Positions 17,309 through 25,125 of a stretch of 45,796 bases of DNA are shown here, one piece after another. The stretch's first letter is position 1; each line of letters starts with the position of its first letter. Under the pieces are notes generated by a model. The model saw nothing but the letters and a program-made list of their open reading frames with translations, had not been told where the DNA came from and did no database searches. The stretch is from an uncultured Collinsella sp. (GTDB lineage Bacteria > Actinomycetota > Coriobacteriia > Coriobacteriales > Coriobacteriaceae), in contig CABUBZ010000006.1 in the NCBI GenBank assembly GCA_902489945.1, forward strand, positions 1-45,796. The letters are read 5' to 3'. Made by a program: the position numbers and the translations under genes.

Positions 17309-17317
17309 AAAACGTTT
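17309..17317. promoter_or_regulatory. LacI-family/cre-like core site
   Basis: AAAACGTTT inside TAAAACGTTTGA has the central AAACGTTT dyad of catabolite-response (CcpA-like, LacI family) operators. A longer perfect version of the same core lies before gap at 30017-30030. Regulator unknown. Confidence 0.35.
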
Positions 17318-17422
17318 GACTAGCCATGGTGAACAACCCTGCTATCCTGCGGGTTGACGAAGACTGATATCTCACCTCGGTGATACATACTGTCTGGCGA
17401 ATCGTTTGTCAATGAATTCGGT

Positions 17423-17443
17423 GAACGGTAGTAAATACCGTTC
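17423..17443. promoter_or_regulatory. Inverted repeat GAACGGTA-N5-TACCGTTC
   Basis: A perfect 8-bp inverted repeat with a 5-bp spacer, 137 bp before the first ABC gene. It has the size of a dimeric repressor operator, so it is a candidate site for a regulator of the sialic-acid module. No regulator gene is in the window. Confidence 0.45.
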
Positions 17444-17483
17444 AAGCGTATGTATGTATCGGTCGCCGAGCGCGGCACCTCAG

Positions 17484-17513
17484 TTGGGCTCGTCGGTAGG
17501 TAAGGTATATATC
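17484..17513 (+). promoter_or_regulatory. Candidate promoter of the first ABC operon
   Basis: TTGGGC (17484-17489), an 18-bp spacer and TATATC (17508-17513; or TATATA two bases earlier) lie 70 bp before the binding-protein start. GGTAGGTAAGGTATAT overlaps the -10. Downstream, a GC-rich 8-bp leader hairpin (17529-17536 with 17543-17550) precedes the ribosome site. Confidence 0.4.
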
Positions 17514-17580
17514 GTCCGCAAGTTGCGCGGGGGCACGTCTAGGTGCTCCCGGGTAAGATTCTCTATTGATAGGAGAAGAC

Positions 17581-19194
17581 ATGGCCATCATCAACAAGGG
17601 TATGTCCAGGCGTTCGTTCCTCGGCCTCACCGGCAGCGTCGCTGCTGTCGCAGGGCTTGGTCTCACCGGCTGCGGTGGCAACTCCAGCGACGAGGGTTCC
17701 GCTTCCGGTTCCACCGATTCCGCCAACCGTGGCGGCGGCGTGATCACCGCTGGTTCCGCTTACGCTCCGTCCAGCTTCGATCCCGCCAGCACCGGCTCCG
17801 CTGTGGGCCTGGGTGCTAACTGGCACGTCGTCGAGGGCCTCTACGGCATCGATTACCACGACTACAGCACCTTCAACGAGCTCGCCACCGACGATCCCAA
17901 GTCTGTGGACGACACCACTTTCGAGGTCACCATCCGCAAGGGCGCCAAGTTCTCCGATGGCACCGAGGTCACCGCTGACGATGTCGTTGCCTCCTACACC
18001 GCTTGCGCCGCTTCCGCTACCTATGCTCCGTTCTTCCAGCCCTTCGAGTCCATCGAGGCCAAGGACGCCAGCACCGTGACGGTCAAGACCAAGGTCCCCA
18101 ACTTCTCCCTGCTCAAGGATCGTCTGGCCATCGTCCGCGTTACCCCGGCCACCCAGACCGAGGAGGATCGCGCCAAGCAGCCGATCGGCTCTGGCCCCTG
18201 GATGTACGACTCTATCTCCGATACCGAGATCACCCTGGTTCCCAACCCCGAGTACAACGGTGAGTATGCTGCCGAGGATAAGAAGATCCAGTACAGCATT
18301 CTGACCGACCCCACCGCTCGCGTTACCGCTCAGCAGGAGGGCTCCACGCTCGTTATGGAGCTCGTTACCGCTGACGCCGTCGACCAGCTCGAGAGCGCCG
18401 GCTGCAAGATCGATAACGTTCAGGGTTTCGGCACTCGCTTCATCATGTTCAACGTCGCCAAGGAGCCTTGGAACAACGTCAAGGTCCGTCAGGCTGTCAT
18501 GTATGCGCTCGACACCGAGAAGATGGTCAGCAACACCTTCGCCGGCCTTGCCACCGCTGCCAGCTGCTACCTGCCCAAGAGCTTCACCAACTATCATGAG
18601 GCTTCCACGGTGTACAAGACCGACGCCAAGAAGGCTAAGAAGCTCATCGAGGAGTCTGGCATCACCCCGGGTGCCATCACCCTGCGTACCACCGACAACG
18701 AGCAGATTAAGGGCATGGCCGCCCAGGTCAAGAACGACCTCGACGCTCTCGGCTTCGATGTGACCATCCAGACCGATACCTCGCCGGCCACCTACGCTGC
18801 CATCGACGGCGGCGAGGCCTACGATATCCTCCTTGCCCCTGGCGATCCTTCCTGCTTCGGCGCCGACCCCGACCTGCTGCTCAACTGGTGGTACGGCGAC
18901 AACGTCTGGATGCAGACCCGTTGCCCGTGGAAGGAGTCCGCTGAGTGGCAGAAGCTCCACGGTCTCATGGACGAGGCTCTTGCCGCCGAGGGCGACGAGC
19001 AGCAGAAGAAGTGGAACGAGTGCTTCGACATCATTGCCGACAACGCCGTTCTGTACCCCGTTGTCCACGTCAAGACCGTCTCCGCTTCCTGGGACGATCC
19101 GTCCACTGCGCCCAACGGCGAGGCCCTCGATGGCTTCAAGGGCATCGGCACGACGAGCATGTCCTTCAGGGGCGTTGCGACCGTCAAGGCGTAA
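17581..19194 (+). CDS. ABC transporter family-5 substrate-binding lipoprotein (probable sialic-acid receptor)
   Basis: An extracytoplasmic receptor of the SBP_bac_5 (Dpp/Opp/Nik) family, 537 residues. The signal has twin arginines (SRRSFLG, Arg10-Arg11) and a lipobox LTGC with Cys31. It should therefore leave by the Tat route and be lipid-anchored. A Ser/Gly/Asp linker follows, then the family core (TFEVTIRKGAKFSDGTEVTADDVVASY is the family signature region, near residues 105-130). ATG 17581 has AGGAGA at 17571-17576; the track's longer start lies in this site. Because the operon continues into esterase, nanA, kinase and nanE genes, the ligand is inferred to be sialic acid rather than peptide. 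Strong codon bias suggests high expression. Confidence 0.85.
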   Translation: MAIINKGMSRRSFLGLTGSVAAVAGLGLTGCGGNSSDEGSASGSTDSANRGGGVITAGSAYAPSSFDPASTGSAVGLGANWHVVEGLYGIDYHDYSTFNELATDDPKSVDDTTFEVTIRKGAKFSDGTEVTADDVVASYTACAASATYAPFFQPFESIEAKDASTVTVKTKVPNFSLLKDRLAIVRVTPATQTEEDRAKQPIGSGPWMYDSISDTEITLVPNPEYNGEYAAEDKKIQYSILTDPTARVTAQQEGSTLVMELVTADAVDQLESAGCKIDNVQGFGTRFIMFNVAKEPWNNVKVRQAVMYALDTEKMVSNTFAGLATAASCYLPKSFTNYHEASTVYKTDAKKAKKLIEESGITPGAITLRTTDNEQIKGMAAQVKNDLDALGFDVTIQTDTSPATYAAIDGGEAYDILLAPGDPSCFGADPDLLLNWWYGDNVWMQTRCPWKESAEWQKLHGLMDEALAAEGDEQQKKWNECFDIIADNAVLYPVVHVKTVSASWDDPSTAPNGEALDGFKGIGTTSMSFRGVATVKA

Positions 19195-19311
19195 GACTCG
19201 CTTGAGTCTGTATGCAGGATGTCGGTCGTTGGGACCGTATCCTCATAGTTGAAACAAAGACCCGGGCGGCAACGATGTCGCTCGGGTCTTGTAATGAGTA
19301 TCCGTACTCAT
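19194..19311 (+). terminator. Three stacked intercistronic hairpins
   Basis: Between the receptor and permease genes lie three perfect or near-perfect stems: 19194-19199 with 19204-19209, 19257-19268 with 19279-19290 (one mismatch), and 19294-19300 with 19305-19311. No long T-run follows. They probably stabilise the 3' end of the receptor mRNA and cut down read-through, giving more receptor than permease. Confidence 0.6.
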
Positions 19312-19351
19312 ATACCAGTTGGTCCTACCGACAAAAGAAAGGGGAGAGAAC

Positions 19352-20308
19352 GTGAACAACTTGCTACGTTTGATTGGAAGGCGTCTTGTGGCGCTGCCGA
19401 TCATGGCATTGGGCGTCACCGTCCTGGTGTTCTTCCTTATGTCGTTCTCCAAGACCGACCCCGCCTACACGGCGTTGGGTGACGGTGCCTCGCCCGAGGC
19501 GGTTGCCGAGTACCATGAGAAGTATGGTCTGGACGACCCCTGGCCCGTGCGCTACGTGCGCTATATGGGCGATTTGATTCATGGCGACATGGGCACCTAT
19601 GGTGCTGCTCGCAACTCCGTTGCCAAGCGCATCTCCACGGCCCTGCCCGTCACGATGCAGCTGACCTTCATCGGTCTTGCCATCGGTGCGGTCGTTTCGT
19701 TTTTGCTCGGCGTCATCGCGGCACTGTATCGCGACAAATGGCCGGACCAAGTGATCCGCGTCTTTTCCATCGCCGGCTTGGCAACCCCGTCGTTCTGGCT
19801 TGCCGTTCTGTTGATCCTGCTGTTCTCTTCCTACCTTAAGGTGCTCCCGGCATCGGGTGCTCTGCCTCACTTCACCACGAATCCGGTTGGCTATCTGGGA
19901 CGTATGATCATGCCCGCTATCGCCTTGGCATTTCCGCTGACGGGCCAGATGACTCGTATCGTGCGTACCGCCATGGTCGAGGAGCTCGACAAGGATTATG
20001 TCCGTATGGCTCGCGGCGCCGGCGTTCCCGAGAAGGTCGTCGTCGGCATCAACGTTCTTCGCAATGCGCTGATCACCCCGGTCACCACCCTCGGTCTTAA
20101 GATCGGTTACCTTATGGGCGGCGCCGTCGTCATCGAGGTTATCTTCAACCTCCCCGGCATGGGCACCGCGATTCTGCAGGGCGTTCAGGGCAACGAGGCG
20201 AACCTGGTTCAGGGCGTCGTTATCGTCGTTGCTCTTGCCTTCATCATCATCAACATCGTGGTTGACATGCTCTACCTGCTCATCAACCCGCGCATCAGGA
20301 CGGTGTAG
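19352..20308 (+). CDS. ABC transporter permease (DppB/OppB family)
   Basis: The first membrane subunit of the importer, 318 residues, with six hydrophobic segments. The first is RRLVALPIMALGVTVLVFFL near residues 7-30. The EAA-type cytoplasmic loop that contacts the ATPase reads DYVRMARGAGVPEKVVVGINVLRNA. GTG 19352 is chosen as start because AAAGGGGAG sits just upstream and DppB homologues begin here. It lies 3 bp before the fused permease-ATPase gene. Partner subunits are the products of 20312-22327 and 22328-23155. Confidence 0.9.
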   Translation: MNNLLRLIGRRLVALPIMALGVTVLVFFLMSFSKTDPAYTALGDGASPEAVAEYHEKYGLDDPWPVRYVRYMGDLIHGDMGTYGAARNSVAKRISTALPVTMQLTFIGLAIGAVVSFLLGVIAALYRDKWPDQVIRVFSIAGLATPSFWLAVLLILLFSSYLKVLPASGALPHFTTNPVGYLGRMIMPAIALAFPLTGQMTRIVRTAMVEELDKDYVRMARGAGVPEKVVVGINVLRNALITPVTTLGLKIGYLMGGAVVIEVIFNLPGMGTAILQGVQGNEANLVQGVVIVVALAFIIINIVVDMLYLLINPRIRTV

Positions 20309-20311
20309 ATT

Positions 20312-22327
20312 ATGGTAAAGATTCGAGAGAAGCAAACCGAGCAGCTCGAGAAGGCTGCCTCCAAGGGGCTCAAGCTCGGTGGCTGGAAGAAGATGACGCT
20401 GTCTTCTAAGATTGCCGCCGTCGTGCTGGTGCTGGTCGCCCTGACTGCGATTCTGGCGCCCCTTCTTGCCCCCTATAGCCCGGTCGAGATCTTTACGGCT
20501 CGCCAGGCTCCCGGCAACGGATTTATCTTCGGTACCGACGATAAGGGTCGCGATATTCTGTCGCGTATGCTCTACGGTGGTCGTTACTCGCTGATTATCG
20601 GCTTTGGCGCCACTGCCATGGCTCTGGTCTGCGGCTCGGTCGTGGGCGCCCTTGCAGCGGTTTCGCGCAAGGCCGTCTCCGAGACGATCATGCGTATCTT
20701 GGACATCATCATGTCCATCCCGGGCATCGCCCTCGCGGCCGTCTTCGTCTCCATCCTGGGCAACTCCGTGCCGTCGATCATCTTCGCCATCGGCTTTATG
20801 TACACTCCGCAGATTGCCCGTATCGTGCGCGCCAACATCGTGTCCGAGTACGGCGAGGACTATGTCCGCGCGGTCATCGTTTCCGGCGCCAAGGCTCCGT
20901 GGATTTTGATCAAGCATGTTCTGCGTAACTGCATCGCCCCGATCATGGTCTTCACCGTTACCCTGGTCGCCGACGCCATCATCTTCGAGGCCTCGCTGAC
21001 CTTCATCGGCGCTGGTATCCAGGAGCCCACCGCTACCTGGGGCAACATCCTCGCCGACGCCCGCGGCGGCGTGCTCGCCGGCCGTTGGTGGCAGGCGCTG
21101 TTCCCGGGCCTGGCCATCATGATCACCTGCCTGGCGCTCAACATCCTCTCCGAGGGCATTACCGACGCCATGGCCGCTGCTCCCTCCGCCGCCCTGGATC
21201 CGACCGATTCCTCCAAGCGCCGCGAGGCCGACCTGCTGGTCTCCGACCCCGTTCGCGCCTATAAGGAGCAAGCCCAGTCCCTCTCCGCTCGCCTTGGCGC
21301 CCTGCGCGATGTCGAGCTCAAGCGTGACGATCGCCATGTGCCCGACGAGTCTGTCGAACCGATCCTTTCGGTCCGCGATTTCTGCATCCAGTTTGAGCAC
21401 CACGGCGATATCAACGTCGTCGACCATGTCAACTTTGACGTCCGTCCTGGCCAGACTATGGGCCTGGTGGGCGAGTCCGGTTGCGGTAAGTCCATCACCA
21501 CGCTGGCCATCATGGGCCTGACCGATGAGGACGAGCACCTTTCCGGCGAGGTCCTCTGGGAGGGCCGTGACCTGCTCAAGATGAGCAAGAAGGAGTGGTT
21601 CGGCCTGCGCGGTACCGATATCGCTATGGTCTATCAGGACGCCCTGTCCTCGCTCAACCCCTCCATGCTCATCTCTGCCCAGATGAAGCAGCTCACCAAG
21701 CGCGGCGGCACCCGCAGCGCCGAGGAACTCCTGGAGCTCGTGGGCCTCGACCCCAAGCGTACGCTCGAGAGCTACCCGCATGAGCTTTCCGGTGGCCAGC
21801 GTCAGCGTGTTCTGATCGCTATGGCCCTTACCCGCGACCCCAAGCTGGTTATCTGTGACGAGCCCACGACCGCTCTGGACGTTACCGTCCAGAAGCAGGT
21901 CATTAAGCTGCTCAACGACCTTCAGGCCAAGCTCGGCTTTGCCATGATCTTCGTCTCGCACGACCTGGCGCTGGTCGCCGAGGTCGCCCATAACATCACG
22001 GTTATGTACGCCGGTCAGGTTATCGAGCAGGCACCCACCAAGGAGCTGCTCACCAACCCGATTCACGAGTACACCCGCGGCCTTCTGGGTTCCGTTCTGT
22101 CCATCGAGAGCGGTTCGGGCCGCCTGCACCAGGTGCCCGGCGCCGTTCCGAGCCCGCGCGATTTCCCCAAGGGCGATCGCTTCGCGCCCCGCTCGAGCCA
22201 TCCGCGTATTGGCCTGGACACCCGTCCGGTCTTCAAGCGCGTTCCCGGCACCGAGCACTTCTATTCCGAGCTCCCCGACGAGGTGCTCAAGGCAAATGGT
22301 TTGACCCCTCACGCGGAGGTGATGTAG
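20312..22327 (+). CDS. Fused ABC permease (DppC type) and ATPase (DppD type)
   Basis: One 671-residue chain that carries both a membrane and an ATPase subunit. Residues 1 to about 290 are a DppC/OppC permease: six hydrophobic segments, FGTDDKGRDILSRMLYGGRYS after the first, and EAA loop EDYVRAVIVSGAKAP. A charged linker of about 55 residues follows. Residues from about 350 on are an ABC ATPase with Walker A GESGCGKS (near 387), LSGGQRQRV (near 491), Walker B and DEPTTALD (near 515), and the Opp/Dpp C-terminal extension. That extension lacks the cysteines usual in OppD tails. No frame change occurs at the junction. In the second Opp system of this window the same parts are separate genes. The four-gene layout fits SatABCD-type sialic-acid importers. 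Confidence 0.93.
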   Translation: MVKIREKQTEQLEKAASKGLKLGGWKKMTLSSKIAAVVLVLVALTAILAPLLAPYSPVEIFTARQAPGNGFIFGTDDKGRDILSRMLYGGRYSLIIGFGATAMALVCGSVVGALAAVSRKAVSETIMRILDIIMSIPGIALAAVFVSILGNSVPSIIFAIGFMYTPQIARIVRANIVSEYGEDYVRAVIVSGAKAPWILIKHVLRNCIAPIMVFTVTLVADAIIFEASLTFIGAGIQEPTATWGNILADARGGVLAGRWWQALFPGLAIMITCLALNILSEGITDAMAAAPSAALDPTDSSKRREADLLVSDPVRAYKEQAQSLSARLGALRDVELKRDDRHVPDESVEPILSVRDFCIQFEHHGDINVVDHVNFDVRPGQTMGLVGESGCGKSITTLAIMGLTDEDEHLSGEVLWEGRDLLKMSKKEWFGLRGTDIAMVYQDALSSLNPSMLISAQMKQLTKRGGTRSAEELLELVGLDPKRTLESYPHELSGGQRQRVLIAMALTRDPKLVICDEPTTALDVTVQKQVIKLLNDLQAKLGFAMIFVSHDLALVAEVAHNITVMYAGQVIEQAPTKELLTNPIHEYTRGLLGSVLSIESGSGRLHQVPGAVPSPRDFPKGDRFAPRSSHPRIGLDTRPVFKRVPGTEHFYSELPDEVLKANGLTPHAEVM

Positions 22328-23155
22328 ATGAGCGAGACCGCAGTCAACGGCGTCGAGCCGATCATCTTCCTTGATGACGTCCACGTCACCTTTAGGACCC
22401 GTACCGGTTCGATTCTCCACCCTAACCTGGTTCACGCCGTCCAGGGTGTAACGATTAAGCTCATGCCCGGTCAGACGATCGGCATCGTCGGCGAGTCCGG
22501 TTGCGGTAAGTCCACCACCGCCAACGTCATGTGCGGCCTGCAGGCCCCCACGAGCGGCAAGGTCTACTTTAAGGGCAAGGACGTTACCAAACGTACCGCC
22601 GAGGACCGTCGCCACATGGGTCGCGTTATCTCGGTCGTGTTCCAGAACCCGGCCACGGCGCTCAACCCCCGCATGGTCGTTCGCGAGCAACTGCTCGACC
22701 CCATGCGCGTCCACAACCTGGGTACCGAGGCCGAGCAGGAGAAGCGCGTCAAGGAGCTCTTGGAGCTCACCGGTCTGCCCAGCTCTGCCGCTGAGGTTCT
22801 TCCCGGCCAGCTTTCGGGCGGCCAGCGCCAGCGCGTCGCAATTGCCCGTGCCCTGTCGCTGAACCCCGATGCCATCATCGCCGACGAGCCCACCTCGGCT
22901 CTGGACGTTTCGGTCCGCGCGCAGATTCTGAACCTGCTGACCGACCTTAAGAAGGAGCTCGGCCTGGCCATGGTGTTCATCAGCCATGACATCCAGACGG
23001 TCCGCTATATCTCTGATGACATCATCGTTATGAATGGCGGCAAGATCGTCGAGCAGGGCGAGGCCAAGCAGGTCTTCCAGCACCCCCAGGACCCCTACAC
23101 CAAGATGCTGCTCGGCGCTGCACCGTCGCTGCTGCATCCCAAGCTCGGCGAGTAG
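22328..23155 (+). CDS. ABC transporter ATPase (DppF/OppF family)
   Basis: The second nucleotide-binding subunit of the importer, 275 residues. Walker A is GESGCGKST, the Q-loop is FQNPATALNPR, the signature is LSGGQRQRVAIARALS, Walker B ends in DEPTSALDVS, and the H-loop is FISHDI. The chain ends soon after the PYTKMLLGAAP segment, so it lacks most of the C-terminal Opp tail. It starts directly after the stop of the fused gene. A strong hairpin follows, so transcription of the downstream catabolic genes may be reduced or may need read-through. Confidence 0.93.
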   Translation: MSETAVNGVEPIIFLDDVHVTFRTRTGSILHPNLVHAVQGVTIKLMPGQTIGIVGESGCGKSTTANVMCGLQAPTSGKVYFKGKDVTKRTAEDRRHMGRVISVVFQNPATALNPRMVVREQLLDPMRVHNLGTEAEQEKRVKELLELTGLPSSAAEVLPGQLSGGQRQRVAIARALSLNPDAIIADEPTSALDVSVRAQILNLLTDLKKELGLAMVFISHDIQTVRYISDDIIVMNGGKIVEQGEAKQVFQHPQDPYTKMLLGAAPSLLHPKLGE

Positions 23156-23171
23156 TCTCGCTTTCCCTCCC

Positions 23172-23212
23172 GTGCGCCCGGTTCCCTTGCCGGGCGCACC
23201 TCCGTTGCGATT
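23172..23212 (+). terminator. GC-rich hairpin after the ABC genes
   Basis: A perfect 10-bp stem GTGCGCCCGG (23172-23181) pairs with 23190-23199 around an 8-nt loop. No T-run follows, so termination may be partial and act as an expression step between transport and catabolic genes. Confidence 0.55.
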
Positions 23213-23235
23213 TCGAAAGGTTGGGTTCACGAGCC

Positions 23236-24213
23236 ATGCCAAGTGCTCAGGAGCTGCAACATCAATTTGGTGAATATCGAGGCGCCATGCCCCGTCCATC
23301 AGATTTCGATCTCTTTTGGAAGGACCGCATGGCCGAGGCCGACGCCGTCGGGCTTGACTATGCGATCGAGACGGCATCGGTCACCGATGCCGTGACCTGC
23401 CAGCTTTTCGACCTCTGGTATACCGGCATGTGTGGCGCTCGCCTGCATGCCAAGTACCTTAAACCCGTCTCGGACGAGCCCGTGCCATTGGTACTTCAGT
23501 TCCATGGGTATCCGGGTGCAAGCCGCAGCTGGTTTGAGCAGGCGTCGTTTGCGGGCATGGGCATGGCGCTCATCGCGCTTGACTGTCCTGGTCAGGGCGG
23601 TCCCTCCGAGGATATTGGCGGATTTGAGGGTACGACGGTCGCGGGCCATATTGTCGCCGGTATCGACGGCGATCCGGCCAACCTCTACTATGTCCGCTTG
23701 CACCAAGATATTCGCATCCTGTGCCGCATCGTTCGCGAGCTCGAGGGCATCGATCTTGCGCGTGTGTTTGTGAACGGCGCGTCGCAGGGCGGCGGTTTGG
23801 GCATTGCGACCTGTGCGCTTAACAGCGAGCTTATCAATCGTGCCGCCATCCTCTATCCCTTCCTGTCAGATTTCCGCCTGGTCTGGGATTTGGATGCCGA
23901 CGACATTGCCTACGAGGGCCTGCGCTATTGGTCTCGCTGGTTTGACGAGGACTCGACTCGTATTGACGAAGCCTATGCCAAGCTGGCGTACTTCGATTCC
24001 AAGAACTTTGCCCCTATGGTCAAATGCCCCGTGCTGTTTGGCACCGGCACAGCCGATATCGTCTGTCCGCCAGCGACGCAGTTTGCGGTCTATAACAATC
24101 TGACCTGCGAAAAGCGTCATGAGTTCTTTGAAGGCTTTGGCCACGAGGAGATTCAGGATTTTGACGATTTGATCATTCCGTTTTTCTGCAAGGGAAGGGA
24201 GGCTCATGTCTAA
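23236..24213 (+). CDS. CE7-family acetyl-esterase (cephalosporin-C deacetylase / acetyl-xylan esterase type)
   Basis: An alpha/beta-hydrolase of carbohydrate-esterase family 7, 325 residues, that removes acetyl groups from small sugars. The triad can be placed: Ser183 in GASQGGG, Asp274 in GTGTADIV, His303 in GFGHEE. These are almost the same positions as in Bacillus Cah as I recall them. HGYPGASRSW supplies the oxyanion region, and the N-terminal PRPSDFDLFW is a family mark. ATG 23236 is preferred; TTG 23221 touches the purine site. Lying between a probable sialic-acid importer and nanA, it may de-O-acetylate sialic acids, but acetyl-xylan or other acetylated sugars are not excluded. There is no signal peptide, so it acts in the cytosol. 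Overlaps the next gene by 8 bp. Confidence 0.9.
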   Translation: MPSAQELQHQFGEYRGAMPRPSDFDLFWKDRMAEADAVGLDYAIETASVTDAVTCQLFDLWYTGMCGARLHAKYLKPVSDEPVPLVLQFHGYPGASRSWFEQASFAGMGMALIALDCPGQGGPSEDIGGFEGTTVAGHIVAGIDGDPANLYYVRLHQDIRILCRIVRELEGIDLARVFVNGASQGGGLGIATCALNSELINRAAILYPFLSDFRLVWDLDADDIAYEGLRYWSRWFDEDSTRIDEAYAKLAYFDSKNFAPMVKCPVLFGTGTADIVCPPATQFAVYNNLTCEKRHEFFEGFGHEEIQDFDDLIIPFFCKGREAHV

Positions 24214-25057
24214 GTGCGAGAGCAATGTTGACGAGCTGATTGTCCCCGGGCTTGTGGGAATTCCTGGAACGGTTTCGTCAAGGCTCGCAGAATATCGGGA
24301 CTGGTGCGGTGATGTCCAAGCAGATGTTTCTGATTTAGAGGCATGCGCTTCGAATCTTGAGATTCAAGGCCTGGCCATTACGGCGATTGACTTTGTTAAC
24401 CCCTGCGCCCGTTACTCGGAGGTCTCCTTTGAGTTCGGTGACGATGCGATTCACGCTCGTTTGATCGAGCCTGTCGGTCGTGCCCGAGTATCTGAGCGCG
24501 TGCCGTTGTGCCTGATGTTCCACGACATCGATCGGCCTGTGCGCGGCTGGCATCACATGACGAGATTTGCCGCCATGGGGTATGCCGTCCTCGCGCTGGA
24601 TGACGATGTTGCTGGTGCGGACGACCTGCAGCGGGGGATTTCTTCGCCCGCTTTTGTCGAGCGCGTCCGTTGGGGTTGCGCGCTGGCGAAGGTCGCGCGC
24701 AATCTTGATGGCATGGACCCCGACCGCATCTTTGCATGGGGCGAGGGTCTTGGCGGCGGAGTCGCGCTGGCGGTTTCTGCTCTGGACGAGCGGGGCCTCG
24801 CCTGCACGGCGGTTGCCAATCCGCTTCCTGGCGGCCTCGAGGTGCTGTCGTCTCGGGTGCGCGGATCGGTGCTCATGGGCACATCGCTTATGGATACCGT
24901 GAGCGATCCCAAGGATCAGTTTGCCGTATTCAACGGTCTTGAGTGTGACCGGAGGCATATCATCTATGCAAAATACGCTCACGAGCGCATCAATGCGTTC
25001 GAAAACGAAGTCGTAGACTTTTTTAACCAAACGTTCTACTCGTGTTCTTTGGCCTAG
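24206..25057 (+). CDS. Degenerate CE7 esterase homologue (probable pseudoenzyme)
   Basis: A 283-residue alpha/beta-hydrolase-like protein clearly related to the gene before it: GTSLMDTVSDPKDQFAVFNG lines up with the neighbour's Asp-containing strand and KYAHER with its His-containing end. Asp230 and His259 remain, but the nucleophile position in WGEGLGGG is Gly181, and the oxyanion segment HGYPG has become HDIDR. Hydrolysis by the normal mechanism therefore looks impossible. The reading frame is intact and coupled (8-bp overlap) to the active paralogue, so it is being kept. It could be a partner subunit, a sugar-binding protein, or an enzyme with a different chemistry. The N-terminal third is divergent. 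Confidence 0.8.
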   Translation: MSKCESNVDELIVPGLVGIPGTVSSRLAEYRDWCGDVQADVSDLEACASNLEIQGLAITAIDFVNPCARYSEVSFEFGDDAIHARLIEPVGRARVSERVPLCLMFHDIDRPVRGWHHMTRFAAMGYAVLALDDDVAGADDLQRGISSPAFVERVRWGCALAKVARNLDGMDPDRIFAWGEGLGGGVALAVSALDERGLACTAVANPLPGGLEVLSSRVRGSVLMGTSLMDTVSDPKDQFAVFNGLECDRRHIIYAKYAHERINAFENEVVDFFNQTFYSCSLA

Positions 25058-25125
25058 ACGGCCTGGACACTGCCAACAAGAGTGGGTGGCATAGGGCCGC
25101 CCGCCAGACAACTAAGGAGATTCTT

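Noticed and set aside
23221..23235. TTG 23221 as start of the CE7 esterase
   Set aside because: It directly abuts the only purine-rich site (no spacing), and family homology begins after ATG 23236.
19364..23377. A 1337-codon open frame on the minus strand across the ABC genes
   Set aside because: It is the mirror of strongly biased GC-rich codons of four clear plus-strand genes, with low-complexity His/Gln/Asp/Gly-rich translation and no domain.
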